Assembly (NCBI RefSeq): GCF_018327685.1
Contig: NZ_BNEL01000001.1
Span: 2,480,001-2,544,000, forward strand
DNA: 64,000 nucleotides
DNA from: Streptomyces sp. TS71-3
GTDB taxonomy: Bacteria > Actinomycetota > Actinomycetes > Streptomycetales > Streptomycetaceae
Reading direction: 5' to 3'
The notes under the pieces were generated by a model. It was not told where the DNA came from. It saw only the letters and a list, made by a program, of their open reading frames with translations, and did no database searches. Positions 7,597-15,514 of this stretch are shown one piece after another. Within the stretch, counting starts at the first letter, position 1; each line of letters starts with the position of its first letter. A program made the position numbers and the translations under genes.

Positions 7597-9069
7597 ATGG
7601 CAACGGCGCCCAGCGTCTCCTACTCGATGACGGTCCGGCTGGAAGTGCCCGCGAGCGGCACCGCGGTCTCCCAGCTCACCACGGTGGTGGAGTCCTCAGG
7701 CGGCTCGGTCACCGGTCTCGACGTCACGGCGTCGGGACACGAGAAGCTGCGCATCGACGTCACCATCGCCGCCAGCTCGACCGCGCACGCCGACGAGATC
7801 GTGGGCAAGCTGCGCACCATCGAGGGCGTCGTCCTGGGCAAGGTCTCCGACCGTACGTTCCTGATGCACCTCGGCGGCAAGATCGAGATGGCCTCCAAGC
7901 ACCCGATCCGCAACCGCGACGACCTGTCCATGGTGTACACCCCGGGCGTGGCGCGCGTCTGCATGGCCATCGCGGAGAACCCCGAGGACGCCCGCAGGCT
8001 CACCATCAAGCGCAACTCCGTCGCCGTGGTCACGGACGGCTCCGCGGTGCTCGGCCTCGGCAACATCGGCCCCAAGGCGGCGCTTCCGGTGATGGAGGGC
8101 AAGGCGGCCCTCTTCAAGCGGTTCGCCGGCATCGACGCGTGGCCGATCTGCCTGGACACCCAGGACACCGACGAGATCGTGTCCATCGTCAAGGCCATCG
8201 CCCCCGGCTTCGCCGGGATCAACCTGGAGGACATCTCCGCGCCCCGCTGCTTCGAGATCGAGGCACGGCTGCGCGAGGCCGTCGACATCCCGGTCTTCCA
8301 CGACGACCAGCACGGCACGGCCATCGTGGTGCTCGCCGCGCTCACCAACGCCCTGCGGGTGGTCGGCAAGGCGATCGGCGACGTCCGCGTGGTGATGTCC
8401 GGCGCCGGCGCCGCCGGCACCGCGATCCTGAAGCTCCTGATCGCGGCGGGCGTCAAGCAGGCCGTCGTCGCCGACATCCACGGCGTCGTGCACGCCGGCC
8501 GCGACGACCTCAACGGCGGCGCCACCGACTACGGCCAGGCCGCCGCGCTGCGTTGGATCGCCGACAACACCAACCCCGAGGGCGTCACCGGCACGCTCAA
8601 GGACGCCGTGCGCGGCGCCGACGTGTTCATCGGCGTCTCCGCGCCGAACGTCCTCGCCGGCGAGGACGTCGCCTCCATGGCGGACGGCGCGATCGTCTTC
8701 GCGCTGGCGAACCCGGACCCGGAGGTCGACCCGGCAATCGCCCGGCAGACCGCGGCAGTTGTCGCCACCGGCCGCTCCGACTTCCCCAACCAGATCAACA
8801 ACGTCCTGGTCTTCCCCGGCGTCTTCCGCGGCCTCCTCGACGCGCAGTCGACCACGGTCAACACGGAGATGATGCTCGCCGCCGCCACCGCCCTGGCCGA
8901 CGTGGTCAGCGAGGACGAGCTCAACCCGAACTACATCATCCCCAGCGTCTTCAACGACAAGGTCGCGTCCTCCGTCGCCGGGGCCGTCAGCAGCGCCGCC
9001 AAGGCGGCCGGCGCGACCGCCACGGCACCTGCTCCGGACGCCGCGGCGGCCACCGGGGCTTCACAGTGA
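7597..9069 (+). CDS. Malic enzyme with N-terminal ACT domain
   Basis: Encodes 490 residues; decarboxylates malate to pyruvate and CO2 while reducing NAD(P), linking the TCA cycle to pyruvate. Residues ~8-85 form an ACT domain (SMTVRLEVPASGTAVSQL), a small-molecule-binding module absent from the simplest malic enzymes. The malic domain follows (SMVYTPGVARVC, VTDGSAVLGLGNIGPKAALP, then VFHDDQHGTAIVVLAAL), then the NAD(P) Rossmann motif GAGAAGTA near residue 268. ATG 7597 has GAGGAAG upstream. By synteny it corresponds to the NAD-type enzyme of S. coelicolor; cofactor choice cannot be proved here. The C-terminal ~25 residues are Ala-rich. A structured leader and an IclR-like site precede it. Confidence 0.93.
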   Translation: MATAPSVSYSMTVRLEVPASGTAVSQLTTVVESSGGSVTGLDVTASGHEKLRIDVTIAASSTAHADEIVGKLRTIEGVVLGKVSDRTFLMHLGGKIEMASKHPIRNRDDLSMVYTPGVARVCMAIAENPEDARRLTIKRNSVAVVTDGSAVLGLGNIGPKAALPVMEGKAALFKRFAGIDAWPICLDTQDTDEIVSIVKAIAPGFAGINLEDISAPRCFEIEARLREAVDIPVFHDDQHGTAIVVLAALTNALRVVGKAIGDVRVVMSGAGAAGTAILKLLIAAGVKQAVVADIHGVVHAGRDDLNGGATDYGQAAALRWIADNTNPEGVTGTLKDAVRGADVFIGVSAPNVLAGEDVASMADGAIVFALANPDPEVDPAIARQTAAVVATGRSDFPNQINNVLVFPGVFRGLLDAQSTTVNTEMMLAAATALADVVSEDELNPNYIIPSVFNDKVASSVAGAVSSAAKAAGATATAPAPDAAAATGASQ

Positions 9070-9244
9070 CCGAACTCACCACCGGCGCGTCGGAGACACG
9101 CTGACGCCGGAGGGTTCTATGGTTGCGGGCAACAATCACCCGGGCCTGCGCATTTTCACCGGTATCGAGGGACATGTCAGGTCCGTAGACGAGCCGGGGG
9201 AGGGCATTCGGTACCCGGGAGGCACCCCGCAGGGGGAGCGAGCA

Positions 9245-9277
9245 GAGCGTCACCGTTTCGGGGCTGTGGCGCTTTTC
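9245..9277 (+). terminator. Probable intrinsic terminator after malic enzyme
   Basis: AGCGTCAC (9245-9252) pairs with GTGGCGCT (9266-9273), including one G-U pair, and is followed by TTTT. It lies 175 bp past the malic enzyme stop and before hup. Confidence 0.5.
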
Positions 9278-9477
9278 GTGTGACTCTCAGGGGTGCCGGA
9301 TTGGCGTTCCCGCCGCAGGTGGGGGCAGGATGCCTTTCTGGACGCGAGGGTCCGGCTACGGACGGACCCTGGTCCGGGGGCCGAGCGAGGGCCCTGGCAC
9401 CATCGGCTTCGCTGTGCCCGACATGCGGCTCCGCCGCGTGGCACGCCTCAACGCAAGATGAACACGGGAGTAACAAA

Positions 9478-9759
9478 ATGAACCGCAGTGAGCTGGTGGC
9501 CGCGCTGGCCGACCGCGCCGAGGTGACCCGCAAGGACGCCGACGCCGTGCTGGCCGCGTTCGCCGAGACCGTCGGCGAGATCGTCTCCAAGGGCGACGAG
9601 AAGGTCACCATCCCCGGCTTCCTCACCTTCGAGCGCACCCACCGTGCCGCTCGCACCGCCCGCAACCCGCAGACGGGTGAGCCGATCGAGATCCCGGCCG
9701 GCTTCAGCGTCAAGGTTTCGGCCGGGTCCAAGCTCAAGGAAGCGGCCAAGGGTAAGTAA
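9478..9759 (+). CDS. hup: HU-family nucleoid protein
   Basis: Encodes 93 residues, the standard length for the simple HU of Streptomyces (the other paralogue, HupS, has a long Lys/Ala tail). It shows the whole HU fold: MNRSELVAALADRAEVTRKD, the GDEKVTIPGFLTFERTHRAA core, and the DNA-binding arm ARNPQTGEPIEIPAGFSVKV with the conserved Pro that intercalates DNA. It is a dimeric nucleoid protein. ATG 9478 has GGGAG 6 nt upstream. The ~400-bp upstream region contains the malic enzyme terminator, so hup is probably transcribed separately. A strong hairpin follows the gene. Confidence 0.97.
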   Translation: MNRSELVAALADRAEVTRKDADAVLAAFAETVGEIVSKGDEKVTIPGFLTFERTHRAARTARNPQTGEPIEIPAGFSVKVSAGSKLKEAAKGK

Positions 9760-9776
9760 GCCCATCGTTACGCCGA

Positions 9777-9816
9777 TGGGGCGGTCACTCTCCGGGGGAG
9801 GTGGCCGCCCCATTTC
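9777..9816 (+). terminator. hup: Intrinsic terminator after hup
   Basis: TGGGGCGGTCAC (9777-9788) pairs with GTGGCCGCCCCA (9801-9812), one G-U pair, followed by TTT. It begins 17 bp after the hup stop. Confidence 0.75.
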
Positions 9817-9846
9817 GCGTCCTGCGTGGCGTGCGTGGTGCCGTCA

Positions 9847-10138
9847 GGTGGCCTCAGGCGCCGGCCGGGCTCGTTCGGTGTCCGGTGCTGGTTTCGTCTG
9901 GCTTCCGTGGGGTGGCCTCAAGCGCCGGCCGGGCTGGGTTTGGTGCTGGTTTCGTCTGGCTTCCGTGGGGTGGCCTCAAGCGCCGGCCGGGCTGGGTTTG
10001 GTGCTGGTTTCGTCTGGCTTCCGTGGGGTGGCCTCAGGCGCCGGCCGGGCTCGTTCGGCGTCCGGTGCGGGTTCGTCTGGCCTCCGTGGGGTGGCCTCAA
10101 ACGCCCCCAGTGCCTTGAGGGCCTGGGAGGTACCCCCA
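9847..10138. repeat. Tandem array of a 58/64-bp repeat between convergent hup and murA
   Basis: GGTGGCCTCA recurs at 9847, 9911, 9969, 10027 and 10090, giving periods of 64, 58, 58 and 63 bp. The two central units are nearly identical. Each of the first four contains GCGCCGGCCGGGC, part of a streptomycete interspersed repeat. The array ends in a copy of the second repeat family (10104-10138). There are no genes; the protein frames here are repeat artefacts. Confidence 0.85.
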
Positions 10139-10178
10139 GGCCGGGCTGGATGTGGTGCCGCTCGTCGTCGGCCTCGGC

Positions 10179-11516
10179 TTACTTGCCCGCCGTCGGCATC
10201 TCCGCCTTCGCTCCGAGTTCCTGGAGCTTCTCCATGAAGTTCTCGTAGCCGCGGTTGATCAGGTCGATGCCGTGGACGCGGGACGTGCCCTGGGCGGCCA
10301 GGGCGGCGATCAGGTACGAGAAGCCGCCGCGGAGGTCGGGGATGACGAGGTCGGCGCCCTGGAGCTTCGTGGGGCCGGAGACGACCGCCGAGTGCAGGAA
10401 GTTGCGCTGGCCGAAGCGGCAGTTCGAGCCGCCCAGGCACTCGCGGTAGAGCTGGATGTGCGCGCCCATCTGGTTGAGCGCGGACGTGAAGCCGAGCCGG
10501 GACTCGTAGACCGTCTCGTGGATGATCGACAGGCCGGTGGCCTGGGTCAGGGCGACGACGAGCGGCTGCTGCCAGTCGGTCTGGAAGCCGGGGTGCACGT
10601 CCGTCTCCAGCGCGATCGACTTCAGCGTGCCGCCGGGGTGCCAGAAGCGGATCCCGTTGTCGTCGATCTCGAACGCGCCGCCCACCTTCCGGTAGGTGTT
10701 GAGGAACGTCATCATCGACCGCTGCTGGGCCCCGCGTACGTAGATGTTCCCCTCGGTCGCCAGGGCCGCCGAGGCCCAGGAGGCGGCCTCCAGGCGGTCC
10801 GGCAGGGCGCGGTGGGTGTAGCCGTCGAGCTTGTCCACGCCGGTGATGCGGATGGTCCTGTCGGTGTCCATCGCGATGATCGCGCCCATCTTCTGCAGGA
10901 CGCAGATGAGGTCCTCGATCTCCGGCTCGACCGCGGCGTTGGAGAGTTCCGTCACACCCTCGGCCAGCACGCCGGTCAGCAGCACCTGCTCGGTCGCGCC
11001 GACCGACGGGTACGGCAGGCGGATCTTGGTGCCGCGCAGCCGCTGCGGCGCCTCCAGGTACTGCCCGTCCGCGCGCTTGTCGATCCGCGCGCCGAACTGC
11101 CGCAGCACGTCGAAGTGGAAGTCGATGGGCCGGCCGCCGATGTCGCAGCCCCCGAGGCCGGGGATGAAGGCGTGGCCGAGGCGGTGCAGCAGCGGGCCGC
11201 AGAACAGGATCGGGATGCGGGAGGAGCCGGCGTGCGCGTCGATGTCCGCGACGTTGGCGCTCTCCACGTGGGTGGGGTCGAGCAGCAGTTCGCCCGGTTC
11301 GTCACCCGGGCGGACCGTCACTCCGTGCAGTTGGAGCAGGCCCCGCACCACCCGCACGTCGCGGATGTCGGGGACGTTGCCCAGCCGGCTCGGGGCGCTG
11401 CCCAGCAGCGCCGCGACCATGGCCTTGGGCACGAGGTTCTTCGCGCCGCGAACACGGATCTCACCCTCCAGCGGGGTGCCGCCGTGGACGAACAGGACAT
11501 CATCGGTGACGGTCAT
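10179..11516 (-). CDS. murA: UDP-N-acetylglucosamine 1-carboxyvinyltransferase
   Basis: Encodes 445 residues. Transfers enolpyruvate from PEP to UDP-GlcNAc, the first committed step of peptidoglycan synthesis, in the cytoplasm. The EPSP-synthase-like repeats are complete. The UDP-GlcNAc-binding RGAKNLVPK is at residues 23-31. The loop GLGGCDIGGRP carries the catalytic Cys at residue 124, so this is the fosfomycin-targetable form rather than the Asp variant of mycobacteria. ATG 11516 has only a weak ribosome site (GCGAG). The gene is convergent with hup, and many streptomycetes carry a second murA elsewhere. It is divergent from the yqgE-like gene across 240 bp. Confidence 0.95.
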   Translation of the reverse strand: MTVTDDVLFVHGGTPLEGEIRVRGAKNLVPKAMVAALLGSAPSRLGNVPDIRDVRVVRGLLQLHGVTVRPGDEPGELLLDPTHVESANVADIDAHAGSSRIPILFCGPLLHRLGHAFIPGLGGCDIGGRPIDFHFDVLRQFGARIDKRADGQYLEAPQRLRGTKIRLPYPSVGATEQVLLTGVLAEGVTELSNAAVEPEIEDLICVLQKMGAIIAMDTDRTIRITGVDKLDGYTHRALPDRLEAASWASAALATEGNIYVRGAQQRSMMTFLNTYRKVGGAFEIDDNGIRFWHPGGTLKSIALETDVHPGFQTDWQQPLVVALTQATGLSIIHETVYESRLGFTSALNQMGAHIQLYRECLGGSNCRFGQRNFLHSAVVSGPTKLQGADLVIPDLRGGFSYLIAALAAQGTSRVHGIDLINRGYENFMEKLQELGAKAEMPTAGK

Positions 11517-11756
11517 CTATCTCGCGTTCCCAGGAGAGGAATGGGCAGGAGGCACACACTAGTGGCCGCGAGGGCCGGGCCCCCAGGCTTGCCCGCGGGA
11601 CGGCGGGGGCACCGTGAGCGACCCGTACGGACGGTGGGTGGGCGGGTGCGCTCGGTGACGTCCGGCGGGGGTCGTGGGAGCCGCCCCGGCCGGTCCACGG
11701 CCGCATTCGGACTCGTCCCGACGTCGGGTGCCCGGATCGGGGGAAGATGCGGGATC

Positions 11757-12338
11757 ATGGCTGGCATGACCGAGGTGTCCTCGCTCACAGGGCGGCTGCT
11801 CGTGGCCACCCCCGCCCTGGCGGACCCGAACTTCGACCGCGCGGTGGTGCTGCTCCTCGACCACGACGAGGAGGGCTCCCTCGGCGTGGTCCTCAACCGC
11901 CCCACCCCGGTGGATGTCGGCGACATCCTGGAGGGCTGGGGAGAGCTCGCCGGTGAGCCCGGCGTGGTCTTCCAGGGCGGTCCCGTCTCGCTCGACTCCG
12001 CGCTCGGCGTCGCGGTGATCCCGGGCGGCGCGACGGGCGAGGCCGTACCACTCGGCTGGCGGCGCGTGCACGGCGCCATCGGCCTCGTCGACCTGGAGGC
12101 CCCGCCCGAACTGCTCGCCTCGGCCCTCGGCTCGCTGCGGATCTTCGCCGGTTACGCCGGATGGGGGCCGGGCCAGCTGGAGGACGAGCTGGCGGAGGGC
12201 GCGTGGTACGTGGTCGAGTCCGAGCCCGGAGACGTCTCCTCACCGGCGCCCGAGCGGCTCTGGAGGGAGGTCCTGCGCCGCCAGCGCAGCGAGCTGGCGA
12301 TGGTGGCGACGTATCCGGACGACCCGTCTCTCAACTGA
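11757..12338 (+). CDS. YqgE/AlgH-family (DUF179) protein
   Basis: Encodes 193 residues. Family hallmarks are LTGRLLVATPALADPNFDRA, HDEEGSLGVVLNRPTPVDV, the FQGGPVS motif and the C-terminal FAGYAGWGPGQLEDEL. The biochemical role of the family is not settled. The start is ATG 11757; ATG 11766 (MTEVSS) is an equally possible start three codons in. The 30-bp gap to the downstream DUF3039 gene suggests co-transcription. Confidence 0.9.
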   Translation: MAGMTEVSSLTGRLLVATPALADPNFDRAVVLLLDHDEEGSLGVVLNRPTPVDVGDILEGWGELAGEPGVVFQGGPVSLDSALGVAVIPGGATGEAVPLGWRRVHGAIGLVDLEAPPELLASALGSLRIFAGYAGWGPGQLEDELAEGAWYVVESEPGDVSSPAPERLWREVLRRQRSELAMVATYPDDPSLN

Positions 12339-12367
12339 TGTCCCTGCCCTTCAGTACCCTGGTTCCT

Positions 12368-12658
12368 ATGAGCACTCTTGAGCCCGAGCGTGGGGCAGGC
12401 ACGGGGACCCTCGTAGAGCCGACACCGCAGACGTCACACGGCGACGGCGACCACGAGCGCTTCGCCCACTACGTCCAGAAGGACAAGATCATGGCGAGCG
12501 CGCTCGACGGCACGCCCGTCGTCGCGCTCTGCGGCAAGGTGTGGGTCCCGGGCCGCGATCCCAAGAAGTACCCGGTCTGTCCCATGTGCAAGGAGATCTA
12601 CGAGTCCATGGGCGCAGGCGGCGACAAGGACAGGGACAAGGACAAGGGCAAGAAGTAG
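12368..12658 (+). CDS. DUF3039 small Cys-containing protein
   Basis: Encodes 96 residues. Conserved features are HERFAHYVQKDKIMASALDG, then VVALCGKVWVPGRDPKKYPV and CPMCKEIYE, with three Cys that could bind zinc. The C-terminus is a charged tail of Asp-Lys repeats (DKDRDKDKGKK). This is an actinobacterial family of unknown function. It starts 30 bp after the yqgE-like gene, and a strong terminator follows at 12752. Confidence 0.85.
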   Translation: MSTLEPERGAGTGTLVEPTPQTSHGDGDHERFAHYVQKDKIMASALDGTPVVALCGKVWVPGRDPKKYPVCPMCKEIYESMGAGGDKDRDKDKGKK

Positions 12659-12751
12659 TCCGGGTCGTCCGGCTCCTCCCGCGGTAGTCGCACCTCCTTG
12701 TGGCGGGTGCGTGCCCGGCCGCGGTGGTCCGCCGTCTGTTTCTCCTTGGTG

Positions 12752-12790
12752 AAAGGCCCCGGCGCGCTTCGGCGTGCCTCGGGGCCTTTT
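12752..12790 (+). terminator. Strong intrinsic terminator
   Basis: AAAGGCCCC (12752-12760) pairs perfectly with GGGGCCTTT (12781-12789), with further pairing inside, followed by T residues. It ends the yqgE-DUF3039 transcript and could also work on the other strand. Confidence 0.8.
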
Positions 12791-12950
12791 CTGTTGGCGT
12801 CTTCCGGCGTCTTCCGGCGTCTTCCGGCGTCTTCCGGCGTCTTCCGGCGTCTCCTGGCATCTCCTGGCGTCTCCTGGCGTCTTCCGGCGCCTTCGTGCTT
12901 CTTCCGGCCTCTTCCGGCCTCTTCTGGCTTCTCCCGGCTTCCCGGCTTCC
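12791..12950. repeat. 10-bp minisatellite (CTTCCGGCGT)
   Basis: About 15 consecutive units of 10 bp stay in exact register from 12791. The first five full units are identical (CTTCCGGCGT); later ones drift (CTCCTGGCGT, CTTCCGGCCT). A 10-bp period gives repeating peptides in all frames but no real gene. It lies just after the terminator and ~160 bp before the sugar-transport promoter region. Confidence 0.9.
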
Positions 12951-13048
12951 TCCGAAGGGCGCCGGTCACAGACTGGTAGAGACCTTTGGACGAGCCTTGT
13001 CCGCATGTTCATGTCCTTCTAGCCTCCGTGGTGTTGTGCAGCACGAAA

Positions 13049-13075
13049 CAGCCGTTGCGCATGTTGCAACGGCTG
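13049..13075. promoter_or_regulatory. Perfect 10+7+10 inverted repeat upstream of the sugar operon
   Basis: CAGCCGTTGC (13049-13058) and GCAACGGCTG (13066-13075) are exact inverse complements around a 7-bp spacer. It lies 39-65 bp before the solute-binding-protein start, the usual place for a LacI- or ROK-type repressor site controlling sugar uptake. It does not match the DasR site consensus I know. Confidence 0.6.
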
Positions 13076-13113
13076 AAGCGCCGTCGATCACCGTCGACCC
13101 GGAGGTCCGCTCG

Positions 13114-14466
13114 ATGAAGCTCCCTGCACGCCCTGCCGCCCGCACGTCGCCCACCAGACCCGGAGCGGCCGGCCGAGCGATGTCCCTGGTCGCCGCGGTC
13201 GTCCTCGCGTCGCTCACCGCCACCGCCTGCGCCCCCAGCACCTCGAAGGGCGGCTCGACCGCCGACGACAAGAGCGGCACGCTGCGCGTCTGGCTCTTCC
13301 AGGAGGTGGACAACGGGCCCAAGGAGCGCGTCGTCCAGCAGGCCGTGGACACCTTCGAGAAGGCCCACAAGGGCACGGACGTGCACGTGGAGTACATCCC
13401 CGTGGACACCCGCGCCGAGAAGATCAAGGCGGCCTTCAACGACCCCAAGAGCGCGCCCGACGTCATCGAGTACGGCAACACCGACACCGCCGGCTACGTG
13501 CACGACGGCGGACTCCTCGACATCAGCAAGGAGTTCGCGGCCTGGGGCGAGGCCAGGGACACCGACCCGACCGCCAAGGAGTCCGTCACCGTCGACGGCA
13601 AGGTCTACGGGGCGCCGCTCTTCGTCGGCGTCCGGGCGCTGTACTACCGCACCGACGTGTTCAAGAGCCTGGACCTCGCGCCCCCGTCGACCCAGCAGGA
13701 GCTGATCGACGACGCCAAGGCCGTCCACAAGAGCAGGCCCGACCTGTACGGGCTCGCCGTCGGCGGCGCGTACACCTACGGCGCGATGCCGTTCATCTGG
13801 GCGGCCGGCGGCGAACTCGCCCAGAAGAAGGGCTCCTCGTACTCCTCCACCATCGACAGCGCCGCCGCGCAGAAGGGCATCCGCGCCTACACCTCGCTCT
13901 TCGGCGACGGCAACTGCCCCGCCGCCAAGTGCGCGGGCTGGGGCGGCAACGACACGGTGACCGCGTTCGCCACCGGCAAGGCGGCCATGGCCATCGGCGG
14001 CGACTTCAACCACCAGGCCGTCGAGGACGGCGAGGTCAAGGGGAAGTACGCGGTCGTGCCGCTGCCCGGCGAGAAGGAGGGGAGCATCGCCCCGGCCTTC
14101 GCGGGCGGCAACAACATCGGGGTGCTCGCGAGCACCTCGCACCGCACCCTGGCCGTCGGCCTGATGGAGGCGCTGGCGTCCAAGAAGACGCAGTCCGCGC
14201 TCTTCGACGGCATGGGCTTCCTGCCGACCTACACGGACGTGCGCGCCCAGGCCGCCCGGAAGGAGCCGTTCGTCGCGCCGTTCATCCGCACGCTCGGCGC
14301 CGGCGCCAAGTTCGTGCCCGCCTCGCCCGGCTGGGGGCAGATCGACGCCTCGCTGGTGCTGCCGACGATGTTCCAGCAGATCGTCAGCGGCCGTAAGAGC
14401 GTCGCGGCGGCGGCCGGCGAGGCCGCCGGGAAGATGGACGACGCCTTCTCGTCGGCCGCGGGCTGA
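13114..14466 (+). CDS. Sugar ABC transporter lipoprotein, substrate-binding
   Basis: Encodes 450 residues. A lipoprotein signal ends at LTATAC (Cys about residue 39), so it is membrane-anchored outside the cell. The mature part is a family-1 extracellular solute-binding protein (GTLRVWLFQEVDNGPKERVV, FEKAHKGTDVHVEY, FATGKAAMAIGGDFN). ATG 13114 follows GGAGG at 8 nt. It is the first gene of a four-gene operon (binding protein, two permeases, GH20 enzyme), so the substrate is probably an amino-sugar-containing oligosaccharide such as a chitooligosaccharide; this is inferred from the enzyme. Confidence 0.93.
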   Translation: MKLPARPAARTSPTRPGAAGRAMSLVAAVVLASLTATACAPSTSKGGSTADDKSGTLRVWLFQEVDNGPKERVVQQAVDTFEKAHKGTDVHVEYIPVDTRAEKIKAAFNDPKSAPDVIEYGNTDTAGYVHDGGLLDISKEFAAWGEARDTDPTAKESVTVDGKVYGAPLFVGVRALYYRTDVFKSLDLAPPSTQQELIDDAKAVHKSRPDLYGLAVGGAYTYGAMPFIWAAGGELAQKKGSSYSSTIDSAAAQKGIRAYTSLFGDGNCPAAKCAGWGGNDTVTAFATGKAAMAIGGDFNHQAVEDGEVKGKYAVVPLPGEKEGSIAPAFAGGNNIGVLASTSHRTLAVGLMEALASKKTQSALFDGMGFLPTYTDVRAQAARKEPFVAPFIRTLGAGAKFVPASPGWGQIDASLVLPTMFQQIVSGRKSVAAAAGEAAGKMDDAFSSAAG

Positions 14467-14492
14467 CCGCGCCGATACGGTCCGGTGACGCG

Positions 14493-15512
14493 ATGACACA
14501 GCCGATCGACGCCGCCACCCCGGCGCTCCCCGAACCACCCGCCCCGGCAGCCCCCGGGGCCTCGTCGGGGCGCTCCGGCGCGCGCCCCGGCAGGCGGCCG
14601 TCCGCCGGGCGCGCCCCGAGCGGACGGCGGGGCGGGTGGGTGCCCTGGCTCTACCTCGCCCCGGCCCTGGTCGTGCTCGCCGGGCTGCTCGTCTACCCCG
14701 TCTACGAACTCGGCCTGATCTCGTTCCTGGACTACACCCAGGCCCAGGTCAGCGGCGGGCAGCCGACGTCCTTCAAGGGCTTCGGCAACTACGCGGACCT
14801 GTTCGGGGACGGCCAGTTCTGGCAGGTGCTGGCCGCCACCGCGGTGTTCGCCGCCGCCTGCGTTGTCTGCACCCTGCTGGTGGGCTGCGCGCTCGCGGTG
14901 CTGCTCACCCGGGTGCGCGCGGTGCCCAGGCTCGCGCTGATGCTGGCCGCGCTCGGCGCCTGGGCCACGCCCGCCATCACCGGCTCCACGGTCTGGGTGT
15001 TCCTTTTCGACCCCGATTTCGGCCCGGTGAACAAGGTGCTGGGACTCGGCGACCACTCCTGGACATACGGGCGCCTCAGCGCTTTCACGCTCGTGCTGCT
15101 CGAAGTCGTCTGGTGTTCCTTTCCGTTCGTGATGGTGACCGTCTTCGCCGGAATCAAAGCGGTGCCCGGGGAGATCCTGGAGGCCGCCGCGCTGGACGGC
15201 GCCTCGCAACTGCGGATCTGGCGCTCCGTGCTCGCGCCCATGCTCCGGCCGATTCTCGCGGTGGTCACCATCCAGTCCGTCATCTGGGACTTCAAGGTGT
15301 TCACGCAGATCTACGTGATGACGAACGGCGGCGGAATCGCGGGGCAGAACCTGGTGCTCAACGTCTACGCCTACCAGAAGGCGTTCGCGTCGTCCCAGTA
15401 CGGCCTGGGATCCGCCATCGGCGTCGTCATGCTGCTGATGCTGCTCGCGGTGACGCTGGTCTATCTGCGGCTGCTCAGGCGTCAGGGACGGCAGGGAACG
15501 GGGGAGTGGTGA
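14493..15512 (+). CDS. Sugar ABC transporter permease (MalF type)
   Basis: Encodes 339 residues with about six transmembrane helices after a Pro/Ala/Gly-rich ~45-residue cytoplasmic lead. The first helix is WLYLAPALVVLAGLLVYPVY. The EAA loop that docks the ATPase is EILEAAALDGASQLRIWRSV. It starts 26 bp after the lipoprotein gene and its stop overlaps the ribosome-site region of the next permease. No ATPase gene is in the operon; in Streptomyces the shared ATPase MsiK commonly serves such permeases. Confidence 0.92.
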   Translation: MTQPIDAATPALPEPPAPAAPGASSGRSGARPGRRPSAGRAPSGRRGGWVPWLYLAPALVVLAGLLVYPVYELGLISFLDYTQAQVSGGQPTSFKGFGNYADLFGDGQFWQVLAATAVFAAACVVCTLLVGCALAVLLTRVRAVPRLALMLAALGAWATPAITGSTVWVFLFDPDFGPVNKVLGLGDHSWTYGRLSAFTLVLLEVVWCSFPFVMVTVFAGIKAVPGEILEAAALDGASQLRIWRSVLAPMLRPILAVVTIQSVIWDFKVFTQIYVMTNGGGIAGQNLVLNVYAYQKAFASSQYGLGSAIGVVMLLMLLAVTLVYLRLLRRQGRQGTGEW

Positions 15513-15514
15513 GC

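Noticed and set aside
10179..11516. Possible fosfomycin-resistant MurA.
   Set aside because: The active-site loop keeps Cys124 (GGCDIGGRP), not Asp.
12791..12950. Possible repeat protein from the 10-bp array.
   Set aside because: No start with a ribosome site, no domain, and the frame is kept only because 30 bp equals three units.
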